This document shows positions 24,664 through 36,354 of a stretch of 64,000 bases of DNA, piece by piece. The notes below the pieces were generated by a model. It was not told where the DNA came from. It saw nothing but the letters and a program-made list of their open reading frames with translations, and ran no database searches. Every line of letters starts with the position of its first letter. Positions within the stretch are counted from its first letter, which is position 1. Source of the DNA: Frateuria_A sp051900415 (GTDB lineage Bacteria; Pseudomonadota; Gammaproteobacteria; Xanthomonadales; Rhodanobacteraceae); assembly GCF_051900415.1 (NCBI RefSeq), contig NZ_JBHZGL010000013.1:1-64000 (forward strand), given 5' to 3'. The position numbers and the translations under genes are program-made.

Positions 24664-27503
24664 GCCTTGCCCTTCGGTTTGCGCTGGCGACCTGTGCGCT
24701 TGGTGGCGGCAGAAGCGGCCTCCAGCGCCTTGCGCTTGCCGCCCGTCTCGCCGGCCGCGCCTGGAGCGCGCCTGGGACGATCGCCCTTGGCCTTGGCGCC
24801 ACCGGCCTGCTCGTCCCTGACCTGGCTACCCTTGCCTTGCCGCCTTGCTTCGGGAGGGAGGGCCGACCGGCCAACCGCCTCGGACGCCACCTTGGCCGCC
24901 TTGTTGCGAATCTTCGGCCGGCCTTCCTCGGGGGGGAGTGCCTGCCGCCCCATGGCTTCGGATACCACCTTGGTGGCCTTGCCGCGGGGCGCGCGATTAT
25001 CACCCATCACAGGCGCCGGGGGAGCGGGCATCTGCGGCTCCGCCGGTGCCGGGGCACCGCGCCCGAAGGCCCGACCCACCGCCCTTGCCGCACGGCCGAA
25101 CATGCCCGGCGGCTTGGCGGCCGGCGCACTGGCCGGCTTGGGAAGCGAATAGCGTTCGCCGCTCGCGCTGTAGTCGTAAGCCTTGCGCGGGGCGGTCGCC
25201 GGCTCGGCCTGAGCGCGCCGCGGCACCAGCCGGAAATCGATCTTGCGATCCTCCAGGCTGGCGCGCAGCACCTGCACGCGCACGTGGTCGCCCAGGCGGA
25301 ACTGATCGCCGGTGCGCTCGCCCTTGAGCAGCTTCCGGATGGGGTCGAAGTGGTAGTAGTCGTTGGCCAGCTGACTGATATGCACCAGGCCGGACACGCG
25401 CGATTCCTCCAGTTCCACGAACAGGCCGAACGAGGTCACGCCGGTGACTACGCCGTCGAACTCGCTGCCGACGTGCTTGGACATCCACGCGGTCTTGAAG
25501 CGCTCGTCGACGTCCCGTTCCGCTTCCTCGGCACGGCGCTCACGCTGCGAACAATGCACCGCCATCGAAGCCATGTCGCTGGGCGAATAGACGTAGTCCG
25601 AGGGCTTGCCACCGGTCAGCGCGTAACGGATCGCGCGATGCACGAGCAGGTCCGGATAGCGGCGGATCGGCGAAGTGAAGTGTGCGTACGCGTCGAGCGA
25701 GAGCCCGAAATGTCCGCGATTCTCCGGCTGGTAGGCGGCCATGCTTTGCGAACGCAGCAGCACCGACTGGATCAGCTCGCGCTCGGGGCGGTCGTGCACC
25801 ATGCGGAGGATGTCGGCGAAGTCCCCGGGCGTCACTTCCTCCACCGGCGGCATGCGCAGCTTGAACTCGCGCAGGAACTGCTGCAGATCCTCGTACTTCT
25901 CCGCCGGCGGCGGCTCGTGCGCACGGAACAACGCCGGGATCTTCTTCTTGCTGAGGAACGTGGCCGCCTCGACGTTGGCGGCGATCATGCACTCCTCGAT
26001 CAGCTTGTGCGCGTCATTGCGTTCGGTGGCGCCCATGGCCTCGACTTCGCCGCGCTGGTCGAGGCGGAACTTCACCTCGGGCGTCTCGAAATCGATCGCG
26101 CCGCGGCGCTTGCGCTGCGCGGCCATCGCCTTGTACAGCGTGTGCAGGTGTTCGAGTTGCGGCAGCACGTCGGCGACCTGATCGCGCGCCTCCGGGTCGA
26201 GCAGGCCGACCGCCTGCCACACGATGTCGTAGGTGAGGCGCGCATGCGAGCGCATCACCGCGTCGTAGAACTTCGACTTCACTACCTCGCCGTCGTCATT
26301 GATCTGCATGTCGCAGACCATGCACAGCCGCTCGACCTTGGGGTTGAGCGAGCAGATGCCGTTGGACAGCGTCTCCGGAAGCATCGGCACCACGAAGCCG
26401 GGGAAGTAGGTCGAGGTACTGCGCTCGTAGGCCTCGCGGTCCAGCGGGCTGCCGACCTTGACGTAATGCGAGACGTCGGCGATCGCGACCACCAGGCGCC
26501 AGCCACCACCGCGGCGTGGTTCGGCGAAGACGGCGTCGTCGAAATCGCGCGCGTCCGCACCGTCGATGGTGACCAGCGGCAGCTTGCGCAGGTCGGTGCG
26601 TCCCTGGCGCTCGGCCGAGGTCACTTCCGGCTCGACCTGTGCGGCATCGCGCAGCACTTCAGGCGGCCACTCATGCGGCAGGTCGTGGCTGGCGATGGCC
26701 ATCTCGACCAGCAGCGAGGGCTGCAGGCGCTCGCCAAGCACCGACACGATCGTGCCCAGCGGTCCGCGATGCGGCGTGGGCGGATCGGTGATTTCCGCGA
26801 CCACGATCTGGCCGGCGCGCGCGCCCTGTTCCTTGCCCGGCGGGATCATCACGTCCTGGTGCAGGCGCCGGTCATCGGGCGAGACCAGCGTCACGCCGTT
26901 CTCGATCACCACACGGCCGACCAGCCGGGGCGAACGCCGCTGCAGCACCTCGGCGATCGCACCCTGGCGTCGGCCGCGCCGGTCGATGCCGACCACGCTG
27001 GCGAGCACGCGGTCGCCGTGCAGCACCATGCGCATCTGCTGCGGCGAGAGGTAGAGGTCATCGCCGCCCTCGTCCGGCCGCAGGAAGCCGTAGCCCTCGG
27101 CATTGGCCAGCACCACGCCCGGGATCAGGTCCAGCTTGCGCACGGGCGCGAAATCACCGCGCCGGCCCTGCAGCAGCTGGCCGTCGCGCACCATCGCGCC
27201 GAGCCGCTTGCGCAGCGCATTGATATCGCTTTCCTCATGGAGGTCGAGTGCCTCGGCAATGCGCGCCTCGCTCAGCATCTCGCCGCGTTCGTCCAGCAAC
27301 GCCAGGATCGCCTCGCGGCTGGGAATCGGCCGCTCATAGCGTTGTGCCTCGCGCTCGGCGAACGGATCGCGTCCGCCCTTCGTGTGGGCAGGCGCGCCGG
27401 CCGGCGGCGTACGCCGTGAACCGCCCCGTGCGCGTGGTTTGGGGGCGCGCGGGGCCGCGGTATCGCCGCCCTTGCCGCTGCGGGATGTCTTCTTTCTGGT
27501 CAC
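24660..27503 (-). CDS. rnr: Ribonuclease R
   Basis: Encodes about 947 residues, long for the family because of a basic N-terminal stretch and an Ala/Lys-rich tail of roughly 200 residues. RNase R is a processive 3'-5' exonuclease that degrades structured RNA. In order: basic leader, winged helix (residues about 60-125), two cold-shock domains, RNB catalytic domain with DGADARDFDDAV (metal-binding Asp residues) and GHFGLSLDAYAHFTSPIRRYPDL, an S1 domain (EFDGVVTGVTSFGLFVELEE), and the basic tail. The GTG at 27503 is chosen because AAGGA sits six bases upstream; an ATG 33 bases earlier lacks one. It leads the operon with rlmB. Confidence 0.95.
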   Translation of the reverse strand: MTRKKTSRSGKGGDTAAPRAPKPRARGGSRRTPPAGAPAHTKGGRDPFAEREAQRYERPIPSREAILALLDERGEMLSEARIAEALDLHEESDINALRKRLGAMVRDGQLLQGRRGDFAPVRKLDLIPGVVLANAEGYGFLRPDEGGDDLYLSPQQMRMVLHGDRVLASVVGIDRRGRRQGAIAEVLQRRSPRLVGRVVIENGVTLVSPDDRRLHQDVMIPPGKEQGARAGQIVVAEITDPPTPHRGPLGTIVSVLGERLQPSLLVEMAIASHDLPHEWPPEVLRDAAQVEPEVTSAERQGRTDLRKLPLVTIDGADARDFDDAVFAEPRRGGGWRLVVAIADVSHYVKVGSPLDREAYERSTSTYFPGFVVPMLPETLSNGICSLNPKVERLCMVCDMQINDDGEVVKSKFYDAVMRSHARLTYDIVWQAVGLLDPEARDQVADVLPQLEHLHTLYKAMAAQRKRRGAIDFETPEVKFRLDQRGEVEAMGATERNDAHKLIEECMIAANVEAATFLSKKKIPALFRAHEPPPAEKYEDLQQFLREFKLRMPPVEEVTPGDFADILRMVHDRPERELIQSVLLRSQSMAAYQPENRGHFGLSLDAYAHFTSPIRRYPDLLVHRAIRYALTGGKPSDYVYSPSDMASMAVHCSQRERRAEEAERDVDERFKTAWMSKHVGSEFDGVVTGVTSFGLFVELEESRVSGLVHISQLANDYYHFDPIRKLLKGERTGDQFRLGDHVRVQVLRASLEDRKIDFRLVPRRAQAEPATAPRKAYDYSASGERYSLPKPASAPAAKPPGMFGRAARAVGRAFGRGAPAPAEPQMPAPPAPVMGDNRAPRGKATKVVSEAMGRQALPPEEGRPKIRNKAAKVASEAVGRSALPPEARRQGKGSQVRDEQAGGAKAKGDRPRRAPGAAGETGGKRKALEAASAATKRTGRQRKPKGKA

Positions 27504-27639
27504 AAAAGATCCTTGTGTTGGAGCGCCGCGCAGCATGCCGCGCGTTGCGATGAATTTCCTATCAACGAAGTGTTGACAAGCTGGGGGGACATGCCTACTC
27601 TACGCGGCTCGCGCAGCCCGAACGGCTCGCGCGACACCT

Positions 27640-27724
<85 letters not shown>

Positions 27725-27734
27725 ATTGTAGATG

Positions 27735-27760
27735 AAGCCCGCCGCAAGGCGGGCTTTTTC
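27735..27760 (+). terminator. Rho-independent terminator after tRNA-Leu
   Basis: AAGCCCGCC and GGCGGGCTT pair around GCAA and are followed by TTT-C-G-TTT. Confidence 0.9.
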
Positions 27761-27781
27761 GTTTCCGCATTCTGCAGCGCG

Positions 27782-27945
27782 CGGGCCTCTCGCTTCTGCG
27801 CCCTCTCCCCTCCGGGGAAAGGGCCGGGGCGCGCAGGGATGGTTCGCCACTGCCTGCTCTTGAAAGAGCAATCCCACGAAGCCGGCCCGTCGCAAGAATC
27901 CCCCGTCACCCAACCTTCTCCCCGGAGGGGAAAGGGCTCAAACAG
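27782..27945. repeat. Pair of GGGGAAAGGG hairpin repeats
   Basis: Two related hairpins, CCCTCTCCCCTCCGGGGAAA at about 27800 and CCTTCTCCCCGGAGGGGAAA at about 27912, lie in opposite orientation flanking 80 unique bases. They occupy the gap between tRNA-Leu and the convergent VOC gene; no gene is seen here. Confidence 0.6.
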
Positions 27946-28342
27946 GCGGCCCCTTGAGCTCCACCATGTTGCCCTGCGGGTCGTAGCAGTAGATCGAAGG
28001 TCCCTCGCCCTGCGCGCCATAACGGGAGCCGATATCGCCCACGCGCACGCCATGCGCCTTCAGGTGCGCCACGATGGCTGCCTCGTCGTAGTCCGCCACG
28101 CTCAGGCACAGGTGATCCATGTTGTGCCCTTCCCAGCCTGGCCCGGCACCACCCAGGCGCCCGAGCTTCCCGTCGATCGGCACCAGGTCGATCAGCGAGC
28201 TGCCGGCGCGAAGCTGGTACAGGCCGATGGCCTCCTGGCGACGCTCCTCGGTACAGCCGAGCACGTCGCGGTAGAAGGCCAGCGTCGATTCGAGATCGTG
28301 CACGCGTAACACGACGTGGTCGATGGCGACGATTCGAATCAT
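27938..28342 (-). CDS. VOC (glyoxalase/dioxygenase superfamily) protein
   Basis: Encodes 134 residues. It has the paired beta-alpha-beta-beta-beta modules of the vicinal-oxygen-chelate superfamily: IDHVVLRVHDLESTLAFYRD with a likely metal-ligand His at residue 9, then NMDHLCLSVADYDEAAIVAH with a second His, and YCYDPQGNMVELKG with the C-terminal metal-ligand Glu. Members include glyoxalase I-like enzymes, ring-cleavage dioxygenases and fosfomycin-resistance proteins; this sequence does not point to one substrate. It is divergent from the TonB receptor gene. Confidence 0.88.
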   Translation of the reverse strand: MIRIVAIDHVVLRVHDLESTLAFYRDVLGCTEERRQEAIGLYQLRAGSSLIDLVPIDGKLGRLGGAGPGWEGHNMDHLCLSVADYDEAAIVAHLKAHGVRVGDIGSRYGAQGEGPSIYCYDPQGNMVELKGPPV

Positions 28343-28481
28343 TCGGGACTCCTCGGTGATTGCAGCGGATCGAAGAACGGCCGACCTTCGAGCATGGGCG
28401 GACTCGCCCGACTAGAACGCATCGAAGCGCCGCCGGAGGCGCGCGTTCATCTTACAAGTCGCCACAGGGGCGCCCCTTCCT

Positions 28482-28525
28482 TTACAACCACTCGCGTCGT
28501 TGTAATCACGAATCATTCTCATTTA
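28482..28525 (+). promoter_or_regulatory. Inverted repeat and Fur-like box upstream of the TonB receptor
   Basis: TTACAAC (28482-28488) and GTTGTAA (28499-28505) form a perfect inverted repeat. Overlapping its end, AATCACGAATCATTCTCATT (28504-28523) resembles the Fur consensus GATAATGATAATCATTATC, with the best match in AATCATTCTCATT. The receptor start lies about 70 bases downstream, so iron repression is likely. The separate palindrome could bind a second regulator or extend the promoter. Confidence 0.55.
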
Positions 28526-28594
28526 CGATGTGCCGGCTCAGTGGCGCCGGAGACCCGATGCGCCAGTCCAGACAACGCATATCAGGGAATTTCG

Positions 28595-30748
28595 ATGCTC
28601 CTTCGCCACCGTCCGGTCAGCGCTCTCCGCCTGTCCCTGCTTGCTGCCAGCGTCCTGCTGGCTACCTTCGAGGCATACGCCGTCGACAGGCCCCACCCGC
28701 CGCAGACCGCTTCTTACACGCCTGCGGACGTCACTACCCTGGGCCAGGTACTGGTCGTCGCCCAGCGCGCCGAGCGCACCAGCGTCGGGGCAACCAATCT
28801 CGACCTGGCGATCAAGGACACGCCGCAGTCAATCAGCGAGATCACCAGCCAGCAGATGGATGATTTCGGCACGCACAGCGTCAACGACGCATTGCGCCTG
28901 GCCACCGGCGTGCAGGTGGACGAGTGGGAAACCAACCGCACCAGCTATGGCGCACGCGGCTTCGACATCCTCAATACGCAGATCGACGGTACCGGGCTGC
29001 CCAACAACTGGGGTGTGTCGACCGGCGCGATGGACAGCTTCGGCTACGAGAAGATCGAAGTGATCCGCGGCGCCAACGGCCTGCTTACCGGCGTGGGCAA
29101 CGCTGCCGGCACCATCAACTATGTGCGCAAGCGCCCGACCAATCAGCGGCAGGGTTCATTCGGCCTGCGCTACGGCTCGTGGGGTACCACGCGCGCGCAG
29201 GCGGACTACTCCACGCCGCTGACCGCCGATCGCCGCTGGGCCGGGCGTGTGGTGGCCGCGCGCGAGGATGGCGGCTCCTACTTGCGCGACAACCACAACA
29301 CGCGCACCTATCTGTATGGCGTGGTCGACGGCCAGGTCGGCGACAACGGCACGCTGACGCTGGGCTATTCCTACCAGCGCGCCAAGTCCAACGGCATCAT
29401 GTGGGGCGCGCTGACCTTCATGAATGATGACGGCACGCAACGCGAGTGGCCCACCAATGCCACCACCACGCAGGACTGGACCTACTGGAACACCACCAAC
29501 CAGGCCGCTTTCGCCGAGTACGTGCACCTGCTTGGCGGGAACTGGACGCTGAAGGTCTCGTACAACTACCGTCGATCCACCGGCGACGAAAAGATGTTCT
29601 ACGCCTACGACGCGCTCGGCACCGGGTTGGATCCGACCAGCGGACTGGGCCTGTACGGCTACCCGTGGGGCGGCATCGACAAGGCCAACGCGCACCTGGG
29701 CGCGATCACGCTCAACGGCCATTTCGATGTGTTCGGCCGCGACCAGGAAGCGGTGTTCGGCGCGAGCCTGGCCAAAAGCTCCACCGATGGCTGGGAGCAG
29801 AACGCGGACCCGGATTCGCCGGCCTGGGGCGCGCTGCCGCCTTTCCCGTATTCGACGCACGCGATCGCCGAACCCTCCTGGGGCGCACCCTCGCTCTACT
29901 CCGAGCTCGACCAGCGACTGAAGCGCGCCTTCGGCGCTACCCGGCTCGCGCTCACCGACCGCCTGAAAGCGATCGTCGGCGTCAACTACTCGCAGTACCG
30001 CCGGCAGGGCCGCTCCTATGCGCTGGGCTTTGACCAGACCACCCGCCACACCACTCCCTACGGCGGGTTGACGTTCGACGTCAGCGACCACGTGCTGGGC
30101 TATGTCAGCTATTCGGACATCTACCAGCCGCAGGACCAGGTCGACGCGAACGACCGCTACCTCGACGCCAGCAAGGGCGTGAATTACGAGGCCGGCCTCA
30201 AGGCCGATTGGCTGGACCATCGCCTGCTCACCACGCTGGCCGTGTTCAAGGCCGACCAGGAAGGGCTGGCCACGCCCACCGGCGCATTCAACGAGTTCGG
30301 CCAGACCATCTATGCACCGGTCGACGTGCAGTCCAGGGGCGTGGAACTGGAGGCGACCGGCAAGCTTGGCGACAACGTCGATCTGGTGATCGGCTACACC
30401 GCCCTGGAGATGGACGGGCTCAACGGCAGCGGCACCTACCCGTGGGTGCCGCGGCGCACCGCCAACCTGTTGCTGGGCGCCCACCTGCCGGGCTACCGCG
30501 CGATCTCGCTGGGCATCGGCGGGCGCTGGCAGAGCGGTATCTCCAACACCGAGAGCAGCGGCTTCACCGTGCGGCAGGACAGCTACGCCGTGCTCAACGG
30601 CTTCCTCGCCTGGCAATTCCTGCCCGACGCGACGGTGCGTTTGAACGTGCGCAACCTCGGCAACGAGAAGTACATCAACACGCTGCGCTACAGCGGCTAC
30701 TACGGCGCGCCGCGCAGCTACACCCTGAGCCTGGACTGGCGGTTCTGA
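28595..30748 (+). CDS. TonB-dependent siderophore receptor
   Basis: Encodes 717 residues. It is an outer-membrane beta-barrel importing ferric siderophore with energy from TonB. A signal peptide (LRLSLLAASVLLATFEAYAV) is followed by the plug domain with KDTPQSISEITSQQMDDF, typical of FhuE/FpvA-like siderophore receptors, and GFDILNTQIDG; no N-terminal signalling domain is present, so it is a pure transporter. The barrel ends in a terminal Phe (SLDWRF). ATG at 28595 has AGGGA upstream. It is followed by three small-to-medium membrane genes usually found in iron operons. Confidence 0.93.
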   Translation: MLLRHRPVSALRLSLLAASVLLATFEAYAVDRPHPPQTASYTPADVTTLGQVLVVAQRAERTSVGATNLDLAIKDTPQSISEITSQQMDDFGTHSVNDALRLATGVQVDEWETNRTSYGARGFDILNTQIDGTGLPNNWGVSTGAMDSFGYEKIEVIRGANGLLTGVGNAAGTINYVRKRPTNQRQGSFGLRYGSWGTTRAQADYSTPLTADRRWAGRVVAAREDGGSYLRDNHNTRTYLYGVVDGQVGDNGTLTLGYSYQRAKSNGIMWGALTFMNDDGTQREWPTNATTTQDWTYWNTTNQAAFAEYVHLLGGNWTLKVSYNYRRSTGDEKMFYAYDALGTGLDPTSGLGLYGYPWGGIDKANAHLGAITLNGHFDVFGRDQEAVFGASLAKSSTDGWEQNADPDSPAWGALPPFPYSTHAIAEPSWGAPSLYSELDQRLKRAFGATRLALTDRLKAIVGVNYSQYRRQGRSYALGFDQTTRHTTPYGGLTFDVSDHVLGYVSYSDIYQPQDQVDANDRYLDASKGVNYEAGLKADWLDHRLLTTLAVFKADQEGLATPTGAFNEFGQTIYAPVDVQSRGVELEATGKLGDNVDLVIGYTALEMDGLNGSGTYPWVPRRTANLLLGAHLPGYRAISLGIGGRWQSGISNTESSGFTVRQDSYAVLNGFLAWQFLPDATVRLNVRNLGNEKYINTLRYSGYYGAPRSYTLSLDWRF

Positions 30749-30769
30749 CGAGGCAACGGAGTCACCGAC

Positions 30770-31048
30770 ATGACCGCAACCTACCTGCTTCTTTCCACGC
30801 TGGCGTCGCTGGGCTTCTACCTTGCCAGCACACACCAGCGGCTGTGGCCCGGTGCCCGCACGCGGGCACGCGGGCTGCGCTTCGCGGCCTGGGCGGCCAC
30901 GGCGCTGGCCGTGGCGGCAGCGATCCTCGCGCTCGGCCCGTGGGCCGGCGTGTTCGCCTCGCTCACCGCGCTGATGCTGGTGCTGGTGCTGCTGCCCTAC
31001 CTGGATGCGTGGTGGTCGGCGCCCCGGGGAGACGATCATGTGGGCTAG
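30770..31048 (+). CDS. DUF3325-like small membrane protein
   Basis: Encodes 92 residues with three hydrophobic segments (TYLLLSTLASLGFYLAS, WAATALAVAAAILALG, ASLTALMLVLVLLPYL). Its size, the conserved H-Q-R-L after the first helix and its place between a TonB receptor and a PepSY protein match DUF3325 proteins. Function unknown, presumed to assist ferric-siderophore reduction or passage across the inner membrane. It overlaps the next gene by eleven bases. Confidence 0.75.
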   Translation: MTATYLLLSTLASLGFYLASTHQRLWPGARTRARGLRFAAWAATALAVAAAILALGPWAGVFASLTALMLVLVLLPYLDAWWSAPRGDDHVG

Positions 31049-31310
31049 GTACCTGGCAGCCGCCCTGCTCGGCCTGCCGCTCACCGTCGGGCTGATCGGC
31101 TTGCTCGCGCTGGCGTGGCCAGGCGATCCGACGGTCACCACGCTGCCGTGGGTGATGATGGCGTTCCCGGTCTGGATTGCGACGATGGCGCTGGCGTTCG
31201 TGGTCTCGAGCGCCAGGCGCGCGTGGCTGTGCCTGGGAGGCGCGACGGTGGTCTGCTTTGTCCTGCTGCATGGCTTCCGGGCGCTGGACTGGATCGGGGG
31301 ACCGGCATGA
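31038..31310 (+). CDS. DUF3649-like small membrane protein
   Basis: Encodes 90 residues with three membrane helices (LAAALLGLPLTVGLIGLLAL, WVMMAFPVWIATMALAFVV, AWLCLGGATVVCFVLLHGF). Size and position match the DUF3649 proteins that accompany PepSY iron-uptake genes. Its start lies inside the preceding gene and its stop overlaps the next start (ATGA), so all three are coupled. Confidence 0.72.
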   Translation: MWARYLAAALLGLPLTVGLIGLLALAWPGDPTVTTLPWVMMAFPVWIATMALAFVVSSARRAWLCLGGATVVCFVLLHGFRALDWIGGPA

Positions 31311-32839
31311 AGGCCGCGACTCTGCGCCGGTTCCTGTCGCTGCATACCTGGGTCGGCCTGCTCGCGGGCATGGCGCTGTTCATCGCTTTCTACGCCGGCG
31401 CGATCACCGTGTTCAGCCACGAGATCGCCGATTGGAACCGTACCGGCTCCGCCGCGCGGGCGCCGTCCGACCCGGTGGTACGCTCGCAGCAACTGCTCGA
31501 CGACCTGTTGAAACAACACCCGCACGCGGCCGAGAGCGTGTACCTGGTTCTGCCGGGCGAACACGGCCCGCAGCCCTCGGCCTACTGGTTCGAGGCCAGC
31601 ACCGGCCAATCCCGCCGGTTCACCTTCGAGCGACAAGACAGGCTGAAGGAAGACGCCTTCGGCCAGGACTTCATCGAGTTCATCTACGACTTGCACTTCA
31701 CCGCCGGCCTGCCCAAGCCCTTCGGCACCTACCTGTTCGGGGTGGTGTGCCTGCTGTACGGGCTGGCGCTGGTCAGCGGCGTGGTGCTGTACGCGCCCAC
31801 ACTGGTGAGGAGCCTGTTCGCGTTGCGCGCCGGCCGCAACGTCAAGCGCCTGTGGCAGGACGCGCACAACGCCATCGGCATGCTCTCGCTGCCCTTCCAC
31901 GTGATCTTCGCCTGGAGCGGCGCGGTACTGGCGCTGGGATTGGCGCTGCTGATCCCGTTCCAGTACCTGGTCTACCAAGGCAAGCTGCTGCCGCTGGTCG
32001 AGCGCGATTTCTACGGTGCGCCGCAGGTCGCCGCCGCGCATGTGGCCAAGCCCACGCTGCCGCTGGCCGAACTGTTGCGGCGTACCCATGCGGCGATGCC
32101 GGCGCTCGAGGTCGAGGGTGTGTCGCTGGTCAACGTCGGTGATGCGAACGCGCGTGCCACGCTGTACGGCACCGTCGAGCAGCGCCGGCTCAACCAGTTG
32201 GGCTCGGTGACACTGGACGCCGCCAGCGGCGCGCTGGTCGACCAGGTGGCGCCCCGCACCATGACGCCGGGCGTGGTCATGCTGCGCGGCCTGCAGACGT
32301 TGCACTTCGGCAACTTCGGCCACGACGCGGTGAAGTGGCTGTACTTCGTGCTGGGCCTGGCAGGCGCTTTCCTGTTCTACAGCGGCAACCTGTTGTGGAT
32401 CGAGACCCGGCGCAAGCGTCGTCAGGCCGAGCAGCCGCGGCGCACGCGGGTGATGGCGGCGCTCACACTTGGCGTGTGCCTGGGCTGCATCGCGGGTGTT
32501 TCGGCGGTGTTCGTTGCCGGCGCGCTGGCGCCGGGCCTGGGCCGGCCGGTGTACTACGCGGTGTTCTTCGCCTGCGTGCTGTGGGCCTGCCTGCGCCAGC
32601 CGGCCCGCGCGGGGCACGAGCTTTTGTGGCTGTGCGCGCTGGCGACCTCGGCCATCCCGCTGGCCGGCTGGCTCGGCTACGGCGAATCGCTGCTCGCCGC
32701 CGTGTGGCACGGGCATTGGCATCGCTTCTTTGTCGATGTCGTTGCGCTCCTGCTGGCGATCGCCTACGGGCGAATGGCCCGGGCGACCTTGCGCCGGGGC
32801 CGCGAAGGCGATCCGAACAGCGTCTGGGCGCTGCACTGA
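31307..32839 (+). CDS. PepSY-associated transmembrane protein (putative ferric-siderophore reductase)
   Basis: Encodes 510 residues. It has the PepSY_TM layout: a first helix with HTWVGLLAGMALFIAFYAGA, a periplasmic PepSY-like domain, a second helix pair (LFGVVCLLYGLALVSGVVLY, then QDAHNAIGMLSLPFHVIFAW), a further loop, and C-terminal helices. Paired His residues in the membrane segments resemble heme-binding ligands, and relatives of this family (FoxB, FsrB-like) reduce siderophore iron in the inner membrane. The specific function is inferred from family and operon. Confidence 0.85.
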   Translation: MKAATLRRFLSLHTWVGLLAGMALFIAFYAGAITVFSHEIADWNRTGSAARAPSDPVVRSQQLLDDLLKQHPHAAESVYLVLPGEHGPQPSAYWFEASTGQSRRFTFERQDRLKEDAFGQDFIEFIYDLHFTAGLPKPFGTYLFGVVCLLYGLALVSGVVLYAPTLVRSLFALRAGRNVKRLWQDAHNAIGMLSLPFHVIFAWSGAVLALGLALLIPFQYLVYQGKLLPLVERDFYGAPQVAAAHVAKPTLPLAELLRRTHAAMPALEVEGVSLVNVGDANARATLYGTVEQRRLNQLGSVTLDAASGALVDQVAPRTMTPGVVMLRGLQTLHFGNFGHDAVKWLYFVLGLAGAFLFYSGNLLWIETRRKRRQAEQPRRTRVMAALTLGVCLGCIAGVSAVFVAGALAPGLGRPVYYAVFFACVLWACLRQPARAGHELLWLCALATSAIPLAGWLGYGESLLAAVWHGHWHRFFVDVVALLLAIAYGRMARATLRRGREGDPNSVWALH

Positions 32840-32886
32840 GGCCGGCCGCCGTGGCAAGGTTGCGCCCGGTCCGCGTGCCCATGGCG

Positions 32887-32919
32887 TTGACCATGTGCGG
32901 CTTCGGCTGGCTGTATAAT
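32887..32919 (+). promoter_or_regulatory. Candidate promoter of the glycine riboswitch/gcvP transcript
   Basis: A consensus TATAAT at 32914-32919 lies about 11 bases before the riboswitch. A TTGACC at 32887-32892 is present but 21 bases away, longer than the usual 17, so the -35 assignment is uncertain. Confidence 0.55.
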
Positions 32920-32929
32920 CGCCGCTTCA

Positions 32930-33115
32930 CCCGCAGGGTGGGAGAAGTGCCGGGTCAGGCGGACCGGACACTGCCGAAGGCGCAACGCCCGTAATCGCTC
33001 AGGCCCCATACCATCCTGCGTAAAGCACTCTGGAGAGAGCGGTTCGATCCGCCGCCGAAGGGGCACGAGGCGCCAAGCCTCCAAACTCTCAGGCAAAAGG
33101 ACAGAGGGGCGCTCA
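32930..33115 (+). promoter_or_regulatory. Tandem glycine riboswitch
   Basis: Two consecutive aptamers are visible. The first contains GGGAGAAGTGCCGGG, TGCCGAAGGCGCAACGCCCG and GCTCAGGCCCCATACC; the second contains TGGAGAGAGCGG, CGCCGAAGGGGCACGAGGCG and CTCTCAGGCAAAAGGACAGA. These GCCGAAGG-GC and CTCAGGC-A blocks are the core of the glycine class. It ends about 35 bases before the gcvP start, consistent with glycine-induced expression of glycine cleavage. Confidence 0.93.
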
Positions 33116-33149
33116 GCGTGCGGCTTGCACGCGCCTTCGGACGCCCTTC

Positions 33150-36038
<2,889 letters not shown>

Positions 36039-36044
36039 TCGCGA

Positions 36045-36076
36045 AAGAAGGCCCCGCACAAGCGGGGCCTTCTTCG
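36045..36076 (+). terminator. Rho-independent terminator after gcvP
   Basis: AAGAAGGCCCCGC pairs with GCGGGGCCTTCTT around a four-base loop, then CGTTT. It also can act on the convergent minus-strand operon. Confidence 0.88.
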
Positions 36077-36105
36077 TTTGGGGTACGCAAGGGCCGCCTT
36101 CCCGG

Positions 36106-36354
36106 TCAGCCCTCTTCGTCATCCGGCGGCACGTCCGCCAGGTCGCCGGCATCGAACTGGTAGTCGAGCAGGTCACCGGGTTTGCACTCCAGTGCCGCGC
36201 ACATCTTCGCCAGCGTGCGGAAGCGGATGCCCTTGACCTTGCCCGAGCGGAACAGCGAAAGCTGCGTTTCGCTGATGCCTACCCGGGCGGCCAGCTCGCG
36301 CGCCTTGATGCCCTTGCGGGTGATCACCTCATCGAGCGTCACACGGATCGGCAT
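36106..36354 (-). CDS. XRE-family helix-turn-helix regulator (YozG-like)
   Basis: Encodes 82 residues. The HTH spans roughly 8-60: DEVITRKGIKARELAARVGI, SETQLSLFRSGKVKGIRF, CAALECKPGDLL. The tail is acidic (D-D-E-E-G). Such short regulators regularly accompany DUF2975 membrane proteins, as here; the ATG shares a base with the DUF2975 stop (TGATG on the coding strand). It is probably an autoregulator and a candidate to bind the repeats at 36868-36923. Confidence 0.9.
   Translation of the reverse strand: MPIRVTLDEVITRKGIKARELAARVGISETQLSLFRSGKVKGIRFRTLAKMCAALECKPGDLLDYQFDAGDLADVPPDDEEG

Noticed and set aside
27504..27536. Upstream ATG of rnr at 27536
   Set aside because: It lacks a ribosome site, whereas the GTG at 27503 has AAGGA at good spacing.
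29156..32857. Very long minus-strand open frame (over 1200 codons) opposite the TonB-PepSY genes
   Set aside because: The plus-strand genes have clear families, signal peptides and coupling. The antisense frame has GC-driven stop avoidance, Arg/Gln/His-rich composition and no domain.
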